DNA of 64,000 bases, from positions 1 to 64,000 of IMG/VR virus record IMGVR_UViG_3300032397_000008; one strand, given 5' to 3'. Within the stretch, counting starts at the first letter, position 1. Each line of letters opens with the position of its first letter. The position numbers and the translations under genes are program-made. The DNA is from a virus. A model generated the notes under the pieces. It was not told where the DNA came from. It searched no databases and saw only the letters and a list, made by a program, of their open reading frames with translations. Positions 46,238 to 55,678 of this stretch are shown here, piece by piece.

Positions 46238-47173
46238 TCATGCTGTTTTCAATCGACTAAGATAGTCGCAGTAGGCAAACTTCAATCCAGTTTTCAGGTC
46301 CATCAGTGGCTTCCACCCCATCGCCTTTATGCGGCTACTGTTCAATAGTTTTTTGGGTGTGCCGGCGGGTCTGTGGGTGTCGAAGAACAACCTATTAGGA
46401 TCGATTCCAACGGTATTGGCGACCATGTAGGAGAGTTCGAGCATGTCGATATCTTCTCCATATCCCACGTTGATCCAGCTGTCTTCATCGTAAAACTGCA
46501 TCAACGTGACCAGCGCCCGGGATAGGTCGTCTACGTAGAGGAATTCTCTTCGGGTGTCCTGAGCGCCCCATACCATGATTGGCTTGTCATTGCTCTTCTC
46601 CGTGTGGAATCGGTGAATCAGGGCGGGGATAACGTGCGATTCCTTAGGGTTATAGTTGTCTCCCGGTCCGTAAAGATTAGTGGGTATGGCGCTGATGAAG
46701 TTTTTATTGTACTGCCGGCGATATGCTTGGCACAGTTTCAATCCGGTGATCTTAGCAAGAGCGTACCATTCGTTGGTTGGTTCCAGAGGACCGGTCAGCA
46801 GGCATGACTCAGACATCGGCTGAGGCGCTAATTTCGGGTAAATGCAAGATGATCCCAGGAAGAGTAGTTTAGTCACACCAAATTCAACTGCTGCTTGAAT
46901 GACAGCGTTTTGAATTTGCATGTTGGTTAGGAGAAAGTCTACGGGCCTGGAGTCGTTGGCTTCAATGCCACCGACAACCGCTGCGGCCATGAACACGTAG
47001 CTGGGACGATAGCGGTAGAAGAATTCTCGGACTTGATCCACGTTCGATAGGTTCAGTTCCCCTCGGTGACGTGTTTCAACGTGTGTGAATCCAGCGGAGT
47101 GAAGTTCTCGAATTATGGACGATCCTACCATGCCAAATCCGCCTGCTACGAATATGTTGTCCATCGGGTTCAT
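46238..47173 (-). CDS. fcl: GDP-L-fucose synthase
   Basis: 312 residues. [13 protein letters not shown] is the Rossmann GxxGxxG for [21 protein letters not shown] contains the catalytic Ser region, and YALAK the Tyr and Lys of the extended SDR active site. It converts GDP-4-keto-6-deoxymannose to GDP-L-fucose by epimerisation and reduction. The ATG at 47173 overlaps the gmd stop as ATGA, coupling the two steps of the pathway. Confidence 0.9.
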   Translation of the reverse strand: MNPMDNIFVAGGFGMVGSSIIRELHSAGFTHVETRHRGELNLSNVDQVREFFYRYRPSYVFMAAAVVGGIEANDSRPVDFLLTNMQIQNAVIQAAVEFGVTKLLFLGSSCIYPKLAPQPMSESCLLTGPLEPTNEWYALAKITGLKLCQAYRRQYNKNFISAIPTNLYGPGDNYNPKESHVIPALIHRFHTEKSNDKPIMVWGAQDTRREFLYVDDLSRALVTLMQFYDEDSWINVGYGEDIDMLELSYMVANTVGIDPNRLFFDTHRPAGTPKKLLNSSRIKAMGWKPLMDLKTGLKFAYCDYLSRLKTA

Positions 47174-48156
47174 ACTGACTGGAGGTCTGCTTCTACCATC
47201 ATTGCAACGAGGTCGGTAAAAGTCACTGTGGGTTTCCATCCAAGTATCGTTCTGGCTTTGGACGAATCACCGATCAATATGTCTACTTCTGCTGGTCTTA
47301 GATAGTGGGTATCGTGCATAATGTGTTTTTTCCAGTCGAGCTTAGCGTAGGAAAAAGCGGCCTCCACAAATTCTTGAACGCTATGGGCTTCTCCCGTTGC
47401 TATCACATAATCGTCAGGTTTGTCTTGCTGAAGCATCATCCACATGGCTTCTACATAGTCTTTGGCGTACCCCCAGTCTCTTTTGGAGTTCAGGTTGCCC
47501 AAGTAGAGTAAGCGTTGTTTTCCTTTTGCAATTTTGGCGACCGCACAGGTGATTTTACGGGTCACGAATGTCTCGTTGCGTCTTGGGCTTTCGTGGTTGA
47601 ATAGGATACCATTGCTAGCGTGCAGTCCGTAAGACTCTCGGTAGTTCACCGTAATCCAGTAGGCGTAGGCTTTGGCACACCCGTAGGGAGATCGGGGATG
47701 AAATGGAGTTTTTTCGTCTATAATGGTGTTTCCATGGTAAAGTCCGCCAAACATTTCGCTTGAGGATGCTTGGTAGTAGCGGATGGCAGGGTTCACCACT
47801 TTGACAGCTTCCAGCAGATTAGTTGCGCCTAGGCCAGTAACTTGGCCAGTGTAGACTGGTGTGTCGAATGACACTCGTACATGTGATTGCGCCCCAAGGT
47901 TGTAAACTTCGGTGGGCTGGAGCTTGTAAATAAGTCCGGCGAGCGACAGTCCGTCGGTCAAGTCACTGTAATGCAGGTGAAGATGGGTGTCCGGATTGTG
48001 AGGGTCTAGGTAGATGTGGTCGATCCTACCCGTGTTGAACGTACTACTTTTGCGGATTAGTCCATGAACTTCGTACCCTTTAGAAAGGAGTAACTCGGCC
48101 AAATACGAACCGTCCTGGCCGGTGATTCCAGTTATGAGGGCGGTTGGGGTGTTCAT
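47170..48156 (-). CDS. gmd: GDP-mannose 4,6-dehydratase
   Basis: 328 residues. [19 protein letters not shown] is the NADP-binding GxxGxx[17 protein letters not shown] a family hallmark, and [11 protein letters not shown] supplies the YxxxK catalytic pair. It makes GDP-4-keto-6-deoxymannose from GDP-mannose, feeding Fcl. The start at 48156 gives an ATGA overlap with the small gene upstream. Donor use is probably by the GT11-like enzyme at 7290. Confidence 0.95.
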   Translation of the reverse strand: MNTPTALITGITGQDGSYLAELLLSKGYEVHGLIRKSSTFNTGRIDHIYLDPHNPDTHLHLHYSDLTDGLSLAGLIYKLQPTEVYNLGAQSHVRVSFDTPVYTGQVTGLGATNLLEAVKVVNPAIRYYQASSSEMFGGLYHGNTIIDEKTPFHPRSPYGCAKAYAYWITVNYRESYGLHASNGILFNHESPRRNETFVTRKITCAVAKIAKGKQRLLYLGNLNSKRDWGYAKDYVEAMWMMLQQDKPDDYVIATGEAHSVQEFVEAAFSYAKLDWKKHIMHDTHYLRPAEVDILIGDSSKARTILGWKPTVTFTDLVAMMVEADLQSV

Positions 48157-48407
48157 TTCAAATCGCAACTTACGAGTCTGATCTCGTTATTGCTTATACG
48201 TTTAGCAAAAACGCCCAGACGTGATCCATACGGAACCACGCTAGCTTCATCGAAAAGGAAACACTTGATAGGAATTTCCCCGAGGTGTGTGTTAAGGGCG
48301 TTAGTCGCCCCGAGGGCTACTAACGCAGCCGGTGCTGCTACGATCTCTTTCGGGCTCTCCCCGTGCCGCTGTTCATACTGTTCCAGCATGCGTCTTAGAG
48401 TTGTCAT
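48153..48407 (-). CDS. Small unknown protein
   Basis: 84 residues. [20 protein letters not shown] resembles the start of small phage proteins with an N-terminal helix; the middle has an alanine-rich [16 protein letters not shown]. It shares ATGA with gmd and overlaps the upstream gene by 35 bp. No function can be assigned. Confidence 0.5.
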   Translation of the reverse strand: MTTLRRMLEQYEQRHGESPKEIVAAPAALVALGATNALNTHLGEIPIKCFLFDEASVVPYGSRLGVFAKRISNNEIRLVSCDLK

Positions 48408-48576
48408 AATTCTTGAGTTCTTCTAGCATACCGGCTGTGTGTCGGGAGTACTGATCCAGCAGACGTTGTTGCTCCTGAATGATGCTTGCCAAACCCAGAA
48501 CCAATGAAGTTAGATTTGACAAGCGTAGGTGTTCTGTGGTAATTTGCGCTTGATTCTTAAGGATCACTGAGTCCAT
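48373..48576 (-). CDS. Small coiled-coil protein
   Basis: 67 residues, almost entirely helical with heptad-like leucines (SVILKNQAQITTEHLRLSNL and onward). First gene of the minus-strand gmd-fcl unit, reading from the shared promoter region at 48577-48608. Function unknown. Confidence 0.5.
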   Translation of the reverse strand: MDSVILKNQAQITTEHLRLSNLTSLVLGLASIIQEQQRLLDQYSRHTAGMLEELKNYDNSKTHAGTV

Positions 48577-48608
48577 AGTTTTGCCGTTCTATAACATAAG
48601 AACTGAAT
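48577..48608. promoter_or_regulatory. Bidirectional promoter with GTTCT/AGAAC symmetry
   Basis: GTTCTATAACATAAGAAC forms GTTCT and AGAAC arms and is followed by TGAATATG, the start of the plus-strand glycosyltransferase. The other strand leads into the gmd-fcl unit. Same architecture as 20105-20141. Confidence 0.5.
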
Positions 48609-50255
48609 ATGAGTGTACCGACATTTTCCCTGGCATATACTTCTGTCCGCGCTAATGACATCGTCCGAGTAGTGACCCTGTGGCGTGAGCGTGCAGAGAC
48701 ACCGTCCGACATCGAAGTCGTTATTGCGGTAGACGTAGGGAACGAGGAGTGCCTTAAGGTAGCACAATCTGTGATAGGTGCAAAGGTTGTCATACAGAAG
48801 GACATTCCATTTAACTGTGTAAAAGGCTGGAACCTGGCAGCAGCTCACACTACAGGTAAGGTGATCATCGCCATCGCAGATGATTTTAACCCTCCGAACG
48901 GGTGGGATCAGCTTCTCAAGAATCTGCCTCAGACTGGGTGGATGGAAAGCCCCCATGTGGTGCACGTTGAAGATGGATATGTTCACAACATCTTCGTACT
49001 TGCTATTTTGACCAGAAAGCGGTACGAGCAGTTTGGGTACGTTTTCTATCCGGCGTACGAGAGCATGTTCAGTGACACTGAATTCACCGAAGTTGCTTAC
49101 CGTGATAGTGTTGTGATTCCAGCGACAAATCTTCTGTTTGAACACATTCACTGTGACTGTGGCAAACGGGTGAGGGATATTTATGATAAAGAACATTCAA
49201 GCAAAGATCGGTGGAATCGTGGAGAGATGTTGTTCAACTATCGTAAGGACCTGGGATTCCCCCTAGACGCTGGTCCGATGGCTGACAAGGGTGGCGATAC
49301 ACAAACGTGTTCACATCCAAAACCGTCTACAGTTGTTGAAGGTGAGGAGATCAAGGAAAATGTCTACGTTGCTTATATCCAAGCAACCCGTGACGACATC
49401 TGCTTAAATGAAGTCATTGACCGTTTATTCGATGAGGGTGTTCGTCATTTCTTCTTTTGCATTCCTGATGAATACTGGAGTGGCAAGTCAACCCCGCAGA
49501 CAGAGATGGATGAAGTGAAATTTGCTGCTGCTCGTATCGAGAAAAAAGGAGCCAAAGTGCGGGTTAAAGTTTTCGTAGTGGCAGATTACCGATATCCTGG
49601 AGAGACCCGTATCGAGACTGAAACCCGTGTTCGAAACGATTCTTTGAATTGGATCAGAGGAGAAGGGTACTATCGTATTTTGATCGTTGATAGCGATGAA
49701 CTTTGGAAAAGGGGCACGCTCAATCAAATCAAAGACCGCGTGAAACAGCATAATCCGTCGGCGATCAGTTTGCCGATGGTTCCGGTAATCGGTTTGCCTG
49801 GATATCCGGTTGACAACGCTCAGGACCGGGTTACCTCCTATGTGGGCGGGTACACCATCTTCCGCGATTGTAGGACACCGGTCAATCAACCTGAGTATAT
49901 TGACTCTACCGTTGTGTATCATCTTACCGGCACTCGGCGCACGATGGAGGAAATCATCGAGAAGCATCGTCAGTCAGGTCATTACGACGATCCTGAATAC
50001 CTGTTCGAAGAGTGGATTCATCAGGTGCTGCCCAATATCAAGCCTGGATTCGTTCATACGTGGCCTAACGGCATTACGGGACTACACATGTTTACGGGTT
50101 ACCAGATTTGGAAGTCGGTGAGGAATTGGTCGGTAGAGGAGTGGGTGGACATTCCGGAGACTATGCGCCAGTACTTTGGTTTACCGCACGAGGGTGTTGA
50201 GAAAACGACTTCAGTTATGTCTCAGCATGCGCAGAAATTTCAGGTTTACCGGTGA
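48609..50255 (+). CDS. Two-domain GT2-like glycosyltransferase
   Basis: 548 residues. The N-terminal half is a GT2-like GT-A fold (IEVVIAVDVGNEE, GKVIIAIADDFNPPNGW with the DD metal motif). A second transferase-like half (YRILIVDSDELWKRG) begins near residue 240. Two catalytic domains suggest a bifunctional or polymerising enzyme. It begins a plus-strand run of glycan and then recombination genes, with a GTGA overlap to the next gene. Confidence 0.65.
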   Translation: MSVPTFSLAYTSVRANDIVRVVTLWRERAETPSDIEVVIAVDVGNEECLKVAQSVIGAKVVIQKDIPFNCVKGWNLAAAHTTGKVIIAIADDFNPPNGWDQLLKNLPQTGWMESPHVVHVEDGYVHNIFVLAILTRKRYEQFGYVFYPAYESMFSDTEFTEVAYRDSVVIPATNLLFEHIHCDCGKRVRDIYDKEHSSKDRWNRGEMLFNYRKDLGFPLDAGPMADKGGDTQTCSHPKPSTVVEGEEIKENVYVAYIQATRDDICLNEVIDRLFDEGVRHFFFCIPDEYWSGKSTPQTEMDEVKFAAARIEKKGAKVRVKVFVVADYRYPGETRIETETRVRNDSLNWIRGEGYYRILIVDSDELWKRGTLNQIKDRVKQHNPSAISLPMVPVIGLPGYPVDNAQDRVTSYVGGYTIFRDCRTPVNQPEYIDSTVVYHLTGTRRTMEEIIEKHRQSGHYDDPEYLFEEWIHQVLPNIKPGFVHTWPNGITGLHMFTGYQIWKSVRNWSVEEWVDIPETMRQYFGLPHEGVEKTTSVMSQHAQKFQVYR

Positions 50256-50641
50256 GTTTATATGAATATGAGGTTTTGGATTACCTGTTTCACCGTTACG
50301 GTGAGAAGGTTCAGTACTGGCGCATGATCAATGAAATCGCCGAACAGTTTCAGGGCAACCATCCTCACCGAAGTGTTCGCATTGAAATTAAAAACCAGAT
50401 TCTAATGGCGCTTACTTCTCTTTGTAGACAAAAGAAAGTCAGACGCTATTGGTTTAGTAGACGGCCACAGCTAATACGCATTTCAGAAATTGAGTTCTCT
50501 AAGATGCAAGATAAAAAGAGATATGGACAAGCAACCCAACACTCCACAGTACATCATTGCCACGGTCAACCAACCCGTTCTCTATGCCCGATCGGACAAC
50601 GAAACGTGGCAGCTCAACCCGCCCCGTCGTTATATTTTTAA
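50252..50641 (+). CDS. Small wHTH-like protein, C-terminus overlapping the next gene
   Basis: 129 residues from a GTG overlapping the upstream stop. SLYEYEVLDYLFHRYGEKVQ to SRRPQLIRISEIEFSKMQ looks like a winged-helix protein of about 90 residues. The last ~40 residues read through the start of the next gene in another frame and look non-native. A shift at the A-rich stretch near 50512 would fuse it to the downstream glycosyltransferase. Confidence 0.45.
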   Translation: MSLYEYEVLDYLFHRYGEKVQYWRMINEIAEQFQGNHPHRSVRIEIKNQILMALTSLCRQKKVRRYWFSRRPQLIRISEIEFSKMQDKKRYGQATQHSTVHHCHGQPTRSLCPIGQRNVAAQPAPSLYF

Positions 50642-51779
50642 CGCCAACCAGGTGGACTCCTTGCGCCCGTACATTGAGTCTTCATCCGACTTGACTTGTG
50701 CAGCGAACTATCGACCTTTACGAACTCCATGTAAACTATCGGGAGCGAAAATCTTGGTAGAAAGGTACCGAGAACGGGGTCTCGGTGATCTCTTGTTCCT
50801 AACCGGTCCTCTTCAGTACTTGCGACATGTGACCGGGAACGACTTACATGTAGACTTCTACGCGTTATCTGATCGTGGTCAGGTGCTGTCCTACAATCCG
50901 GCGCTGAAGTATGGAACTGTGCTGACGGGGCCGTTACACTACGACGATCTCCAATTCTACGCCTACCATTGGTTGGTTGACACTGTGACTGAATGTGACG
51001 AAGAGCAGGATCAGGTGAACGTGTATGACGCCCTTTATCGACAGTTGAACGTTGACCCGGCAACTGTTCCGATCCAGTTTAAGCGCCCCTACGCTTATCT
51101 GGACGAAAAGGAATCCAAGGACCTGGAACAGTTCATGTATTTCGTTTGGATGGAGCGGAAGATCGACCTGCGCAAGACAGGATATTACGTCGTTGCGCCC
51201 TTCGCTGTATCGTCCAGCAGGTCTCTCAAATATGGTACGTGGTTAGAGGTAATTCACAAGCTGGCGAAGATTCGTCCGGTGGTGATTGTAGGTATGATTA
51301 CTGAACGAATGCCGTCTACAGACATGACCGTTGGTGAATTTTTCCAAGCTCTCGGACACGCTGAAGGCCCGGTTATCAACGCTATCGGAATTACCCCGGT
51401 TCGGCTGCTGATGTCCATTATTTCTAAGGCTACCGGGCTGCTAGGTCTCGACTCGGGACCGTTTTACATCGCTCAGGCGTTTAGGGTCCCAGCAATCTCT
51501 GTGTGGGGAACACATGCTCCTTTGGTGAGGATTGGGTATGACAAAGACTATATGGACTTGGCAATCTGGAATATCTTAGAGTGCCGCCATGCGCCTTGTT
51601 TCTCTTGGGGCGGGTTTCCTGTCCATAAATGCCCTTATGGCACGAATCAAACTGTTTGTCAGTGTTTGTCTACAGTTTCCGTGGATATGATCATGGAGAA
51701 AGTAGACATGATTGAGTCATCCCGTAAGATGCTTCCACCAGTTCAACCTGGAAATGCCAATGAAAAATGTCCTGCCTAA
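50523..51779 (+). CDS. GT9-like (heptosyltransferase-type) glycosyltransferase
   Basis: 418 residues. ILVERYRERGLGDLLFLTGP corresponds to the GD-x-(L/V) nucleotide-binding start of GT9 enzymes, YYVVAPFAVSSSRSLKYGTW to the central acidic/serine loop, and LLGLDSGPFYIAQAFRVPAI to the conserved GxDSGPxH-like motif. It would transfer a heptose or similar sugar. Fits with the HldE-like gene at 39849. Confidence 0.65.
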   Translation: MDKQPNTPQYIIATVNQPVLYARSDNETWQLNPPRRYIFNANQVDSLRPYIESSSDLTCAANYRPLRTPCKLSGAKILVERYRERGLGDLLFLTGPLQYLRHVTGNDLHVDFYALSDRGQVLSYNPALKYGTVLTGPLHYDDLQFYAYHWLVDTVTECDEEQDQVNVYDALYRQLNVDPATVPIQFKRPYAYLDEKESKDLEQFMYFVWMERKIDLRKTGYYVVAPFAVSSSRSLKYGTWLEVIHKLAKIRPVVIVGMITERMPSTDMTVGEFFQALGHAEGPVINAIGITPVRLLMSIISKATGLLGLDSGPFYIAQAFRVPAISVWGTHAPLVRIGYDKDYMDLAIWNILECRHAPCFSWGGFPVHKCPYGTNQTVCQCLSTVSVDMIMEKVDMIESSRKMLPPVQPGNANEKCPA

Positions 51780-52242
51780 ACTTGATCCTGTGTCGTGGGG
51801 TGGTGATTTTACGCTTGACTTGGATTACTATCTGGGGCATGATTACCTGGATATTGCGGAAGCTTGCACGGAGTTGCCTGCTGTGATTGAATGGGTTAAT
51901 GAGCGGCTTCAGAGAGTTACTGAAGATAGGTTGAGGATCAAATCCAAAATCAAGCGGATGGAAGCTAAAGCATATTTTCGACTGAAAGATGGAGGTTATG
52001 AGGCGGATGGATATGCTGGCAAAGCAACTAATGAGGCTCTGGAGAGGGCGATTTCTCTCAATCCAGAAGTGCAAAAAGAAGAAGATGAATTTGCCGTTCT
52101 CAGTGGATGGCATGTGCGCCTGGTTAATCTAATAACCTCGCTACAAAGTAAGCTGGATTTGACCCGGTCGGTCGAGTCTACACGGCGCAGGTTGGTTGAA
52201 GACAGTCAAACTAAAGGAAACAAACAAAACTATGATGAGTGA
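51760..52242 (+). CDS. UvsY-like recombination mediator candidate
   Basis: 160 residues, nearly all helical. VIEWVNERLQRVTEDRLRIK and SKIKRMEAKAYFRLKDGGYE resemble UvsY, and the gene is directly followed by a single-strand binding protein and a RecA/UvsX-like protein, the partners of UvsY in T4. An ATG at 51754 is equally possible. Both overlap the end of the upstream gene. Role: loading recombinase on SSB-coated DNA. Similarity is judged by eye. Confidence 0.5.
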   Translation: MKNVLPKLDPVSWGGDFTLDLDYYLGHDYLDIAEACTELPAVIEWVNERLQRVTEDRLRIKSKIKRMEAKAYFRLKDGGYEADGYAGKATNEALERAISLNPEVQKEEDEFAVLSGWHVRLVNLITSLQSKLDLTRSVESTRRRLVEDSQTKGNKQNYDE

Positions 52243-53671
52243 CATCGGACCGGAATATCTGGCAGACCTTGAGAGCGAGCGTCAGTTCGCAACCCAGGGC
52301 AATCGTGCTCGACGAGTGAAGTTGGAAAAGGGACACGCTGTACTGGCGCGATTTCTTCCCTTTCCTATGGGTCCTAACCGACGCCCGTACGCTCGTATCG
52401 CCAATCACTGGGTTAACATGAAACCTCATGTGTGCCCCCGGGATACGCACGTTGATTGGGGTGGCAATCCAGAAGCATTTTGCCCGATTTGTGAGATTGC
52501 CAATCATCTGTACGACCATGCGCCCACCGACGAGATTCGAGATGCGGCTTACAAGATCAAGGCTAACCCACAGTGGTTGATGTGGTGTTTAGTGCTTGCT
52601 AAAGACGATGCTCGAAGCGAGGTGGAGTATATCGAGCCGCCCGAGTTGTGGAAACCTTGGGAATTTCAGGTTTCTAAAACTTCCTGGGATGAGTTAAGTG
52701 TTATGATGCGACGGGCTGCTGCTCGTGGTGCGGACCTTCTGGATGTCGAGACGGGAACTAACGTTTGGGTGTCTCGCAATAAGAAGGGATATCGGCTTGA
52801 CCGTGATGAAACGGGTCCGTCTAGCATCATCCGTCCGGGCGAGAACTTTGACGAGATTATAGCTAAGGTGTGGACGGGATGCAAAGAACCGGTCGTGAAT
52901 ATCGAGAGTGAGGACAAACTCGCAATCGTGGCAGAGAAGATTCGGGATCAATTTGCGAGTGGAAACTATGAGTCCCGTGATCGTGGCGAGCGTAATCGTG
53001 GCGGACGGGTCGACGAAGACGATAGTGGTCGTTCTCATCGGGCTCGTTTCAACGACGATGACGATGATGATCGTGGATCGCATCGGAATCGTAGCGATAA
53101 CGATAGTCGTACATCACCTCGCAAACAAAAAACTGAAGAGGACGATGTACGCTATGATGATCCACCTGCCATTCCGTTGCAGCATCGTGCTTCATTGGTG
53201 CTTCCTCCTCCTCCTCGTAGGACCTCTGCGCCGGCTCCGATTGGCGAAACTGACTCCAGTGCGCCACGAAGTAACACAGCTGGACCTCCTTTGCGGAGAT
53301 TTCCGCCACCCACTTCGTCATTACCGTTACCCAGGGCTTCGGCACCGTCGGCACCCCGCCGGGCAGCACCTCCTCCTCCTCCCCCTCCTAGCCGAGGTGA
53401 GGGTGCGAGTCCAACTCGTTTGCCTGTAAAGTCTGCTAATCCTTCGGAGACGGCACCTATCGGCGAAGGCAGTATTGACGAGAGCGAGGAAACCATACCT
53501 GAAGAGAGGCGTGATCCAGCTCCACCCGCCGAGGCACCTCTTTCTGAAGGACAAGACGGACAAGACGGGCAATCAGAAGCGACACTAACTCCTCCTCAGT
53601 CTCCTTCTCGTAAGGGACTTGACGCAGCTATTCGGGGACGCCTCGTTAACCTTAGAGAGCGAAAGCAATAA
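52232..53671 (+). CDS. gp32-like single-strand DNA-binding protein
   Basis: 479 residues. HVCPRDTHVDWGGNPEAFCP followed by ICEIANHLYD is a zinc site like that of T4 gp32 within the DNA-binding core (residues ~30-230). The C-terminal half is an extended low-complexity tail: an acidic/arginine stretch (residues ~270-320), then long proline/serine-rich and acidic runs. Acidic tails in SSBs bind partners. The tail is much longer than in T4. An 11-bp overlap with the upstream gene supports an operon. Confidence 0.75.
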   Translation: MMSDIGPEYLADLESERQFATQGNRARRVKLEKGHAVLARFLPFPMGPNRRPYARIANHWVNMKPHVCPRDTHVDWGGNPEAFCPICEIANHLYDHAPTDEIRDAAYKIKANPQWLMWCLVLAKDDARSEVEYIEPPELWKPWEFQVSKTSWDELSVMMRRAAARGADLLDVETGTNVWVSRNKKGYRLDRDETGPSSIIRPGENFDEIIAKVWTGCKEPVVNIESEDKLAIVAEKIRDQFASGNYESRDRGERNRGGRVDEDDSGRSHRARFNDDDDDDRGSHRNRSDNDSRTSPRKQKTEEDDVRYDDPPAIPLQHRASLVLPPPPRRTSAPAPIGETDSSAPRSNTAGPPLRRFPPPTSSLPLPRASAPSAPRRAAPPPPPPPSRGEGASPTRLPVKSANPSETAPIGEGSIDESEETIPEERRDPAPPAEAPLSEGQDGQDGQSEATLTPPQSPSRKGLDAAIRGRLVNLRERKQ

Positions 53672-53677
53672 TTCAAT

Positions 53678-55093
53678 ATGGCACCATCAAAGAAGAAGGA
53701 ATTTCTGACTCTAACTCAGAAGATTGCCGCCAAACTGAAGAAGGGCATGCCCGACAACGACGATGGTGCCTACTACGAACTTGCTATCGCCCACGAGCAA
53801 GTCTTGTCCACTATCAAGTACGTGATCAAGATTGGTAACCAACCCTTCGACGATGAGGCAGGCGGTATGCCTTTCGGTCGGGTGGTGGAACTGTTTGGCT
53901 TGGACTCCTGTGGTAAGTCTGCGATGGTGATTCGGACCGCATGTCGAGCTATTGGAGGTCATATTTACCGACGCGTTCGTGTGGGCAACAGCTACACTGA
54001 AGAGAAGCTTGATCCGAGTGAATATGAGCTGTCGATCCTTTATTTGGACAATGAATCGTCTCTGGATGATCCATCCAAGATGACTGTAGACGGGGTTACC
54101 TTGTCTACAGATAATGCTAACATCGGGCGGTGTAACACTGTCGAATTGATGTTCAAAGAGGTTGACCTGGCCGTGCAAGTCCTCAAAGAAGAGACTGATC
54201 ATGAAAATAAAGCAGCGGAAGAAGAAGGACGAACGTCCAAACTGTACTTTCTGCTGGTAGTTATCGACACCATCGCTGCCACTTCCTCTAAAGAGGAACT
54301 GGGGCGAGAATGGGGTAAGGATGATTACTCTCGTCAAGCGAAACAGCTCCGGGAAGGATTCCGCAAGATGATTCAGGATATTTCCCGGTATAACGTGTGC
54401 ATGATTTGCACGAATCAGGTCAGTGATAACATCAAAGACGCTGGTGAAAGATCCAAGCGAAAGTGGCAAGGTCCTATGTACGAAGACTTCGTGGCGTTCG
54501 GTGGCAAGGCCCTGCGCTATTATGCTACATTCCGGATATTTGTGCACGCCTTGAAGACCAAGTACACTTTGGTAAGAGGTTCTCAGTTCCCGGATGGGCT
54601 CTGTATCGGATTCATAACGGTTAAGAATCGCATGAGAAAGCCTTTGCGGGAGGGACGCATGGTACTGTTGTTCGACGAAGTCAACGGTGGATTGAACAAC
54701 ACCATGTCGATACTGGAATCATTGCTTTTCTTAGGGCTAGCAGAGTACGGTGACGATGGTGAGTTTATCTTCAAGTGTAAGTCAAACGGTGTGCTACTTA
54801 CAACTTTCCCTGACATCCCACAAGAGAGCTTGGAAGACCAGGACCGGGGTGCCAGGAAGGGTAGGCGGGGTGGGTACAAAGACCCTCGTATCTATGAACG
54901 CTATGAGTGGCCAAAGTTCTACCAAGAGCACAAGACGGATATGGATGCTCTATGGAAGAAAGCAGTGGATTACGCGTTTTCAACGACCGGAGAGGGGTGC
55001 GGTGCTGTTCAGCGAGAGTCAGAAGTAGTTACAGCCCTTGAAATGATTGAATTGAAAGAAACGGATCAACAACAACAACCACAACCAACATAA
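53678..55093 (+). CDS. uvsX: RecA/UvsX-like recombinase
   Basis: 471 residues. RVVELFGLDSCGKSAMVIRT is the Walker A region (GLDSCGKS), SILYLDNESSLDDP the Glu-bearing strand after it, KLYFLLVVIDTIAATSS the Walker B, and MICTNQVSDNIKD the L2-proximal motif. It forms the strand-exchange filament for recombination-dependent replication and repair, with the two upstream genes as mediator and SSB. The C-terminal ~40 residues are Gln/Pro-rich. Confidence 0.85.
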   Translation: MAPSKKKEFLTLTQKIAAKLKKGMPDNDDGAYYELAIAHEQVLSTIKYVIKIGNQPFDDEAGGMPFGRVVELFGLDSCGKSAMVIRTACRAIGGHIYRRVRVGNSYTEEKLDPSEYELSILYLDNESSLDDPSKMTVDGVTLSTDNANIGRCNTVELMFKEVDLAVQVLKEETDHENKAAEEEGRTSKLYFLLVVIDTIAATSSKEELGREWGKDDYSRQAKQLREGFRKMIQDISRYNVCMICTNQVSDNIKDAGERSKRKWQGPMYEDFVAFGGKALRYYATFRIFVHALKTKYTLVRGSQFPDGLCIGFITVKNRMRKPLREGRMVLLFDEVNGGLNNTMSILESLLFLGLAEYGDDGEFIFKCKSNGVLLTTFPDIPQESLEDQDRGARKGRRGGYKDPRIYERYEWPKFYQEHKTDMDALWKKAVDYAFSTTGEGCGAVQRESEVVTALEMIELKETDQQQQPQPT

Positions 55094-55096
55094 CCT

Positions 55097-55672
55097 ATGC
55101 CTATCGAATACAGCATCAATAAGGGGCTTCAAGATGCCTTGAGCTCAATGCTTTGTGACATGTCCTTGGCGGAGTTTACTCCACTGAGAGACAGCGGGAT
55201 CAAAGTTCTAGCCTGCACCAAGGTCAAATTTCAGGACGAGGAGGAACAGCCGTGCAGCGGTGATCCAGTCTCGGTAAGGAAGGTGTCAGACCTTCATCGT
55301 GTCTTTATTGACGGGCACTACTTACTTGTGGCAGATCAGTATACGTTCAGTCACTCGAATGAACTCCAACTTAAGGCACTTCTTCATTCTGCGCTCATGC
55401 GTATCAGCGTCGAAAACACAGAATCGGGACTCAAACTGGGTATTCGCAAACCTGACATCATGGCATTTCAGGCGACCATCAACCGTTTCGGTGCCTACAC
55501 GGATGCTTTACTCGGTTTGCGAGACTGCCTGGTCACGGCCAGCAAGCGATTTGCAAATATGGTAACCACGGAGTCAACAGAACGGTCTGAAACACTATCC
55601 GAACCGGTTCGGCAGGCAGAGGAAGTGCCTCTGCCAGCACAAAAACGAGTTCGATTCAAAAAGGGAGAATAG
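55097..55672 (+). CDS. Phage metallopeptidase-like protein lacking the HExxH site
   Basis: 191 residues. The order of elements (N-terminal helix, QLKALLHSALMRI helix, then RKPDIMAFQATINRFGAY) resembles the putative phage metallopeptidase family, in which the middle helix carries HExxH. Here it reads LHSALMRI, so the zinc site is missing and catalysis is unlikely. It may be a degenerate homologue with a structural role. Cotranscribed with uvsX, 3 bp after its stop. Confidence 0.4.
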   Translation: MPIEYSINKGLQDALSSMLCDMSLAEFTPLRDSGIKVLACTKVKFQDEEEQPCSGDPVSVRKVSDLHRVFIDGHYLLVADQYTFSHSNELQLKALLHSALMRISVENTESGLKLGIRKPDIMAFQATINRFGAYTDALLGLRDCLVTASKRFANMVTTESTERSETLSEPVRQAEEVPLPAQKRVRFKKGE

Positions 55673-55678
55673 CACAGC

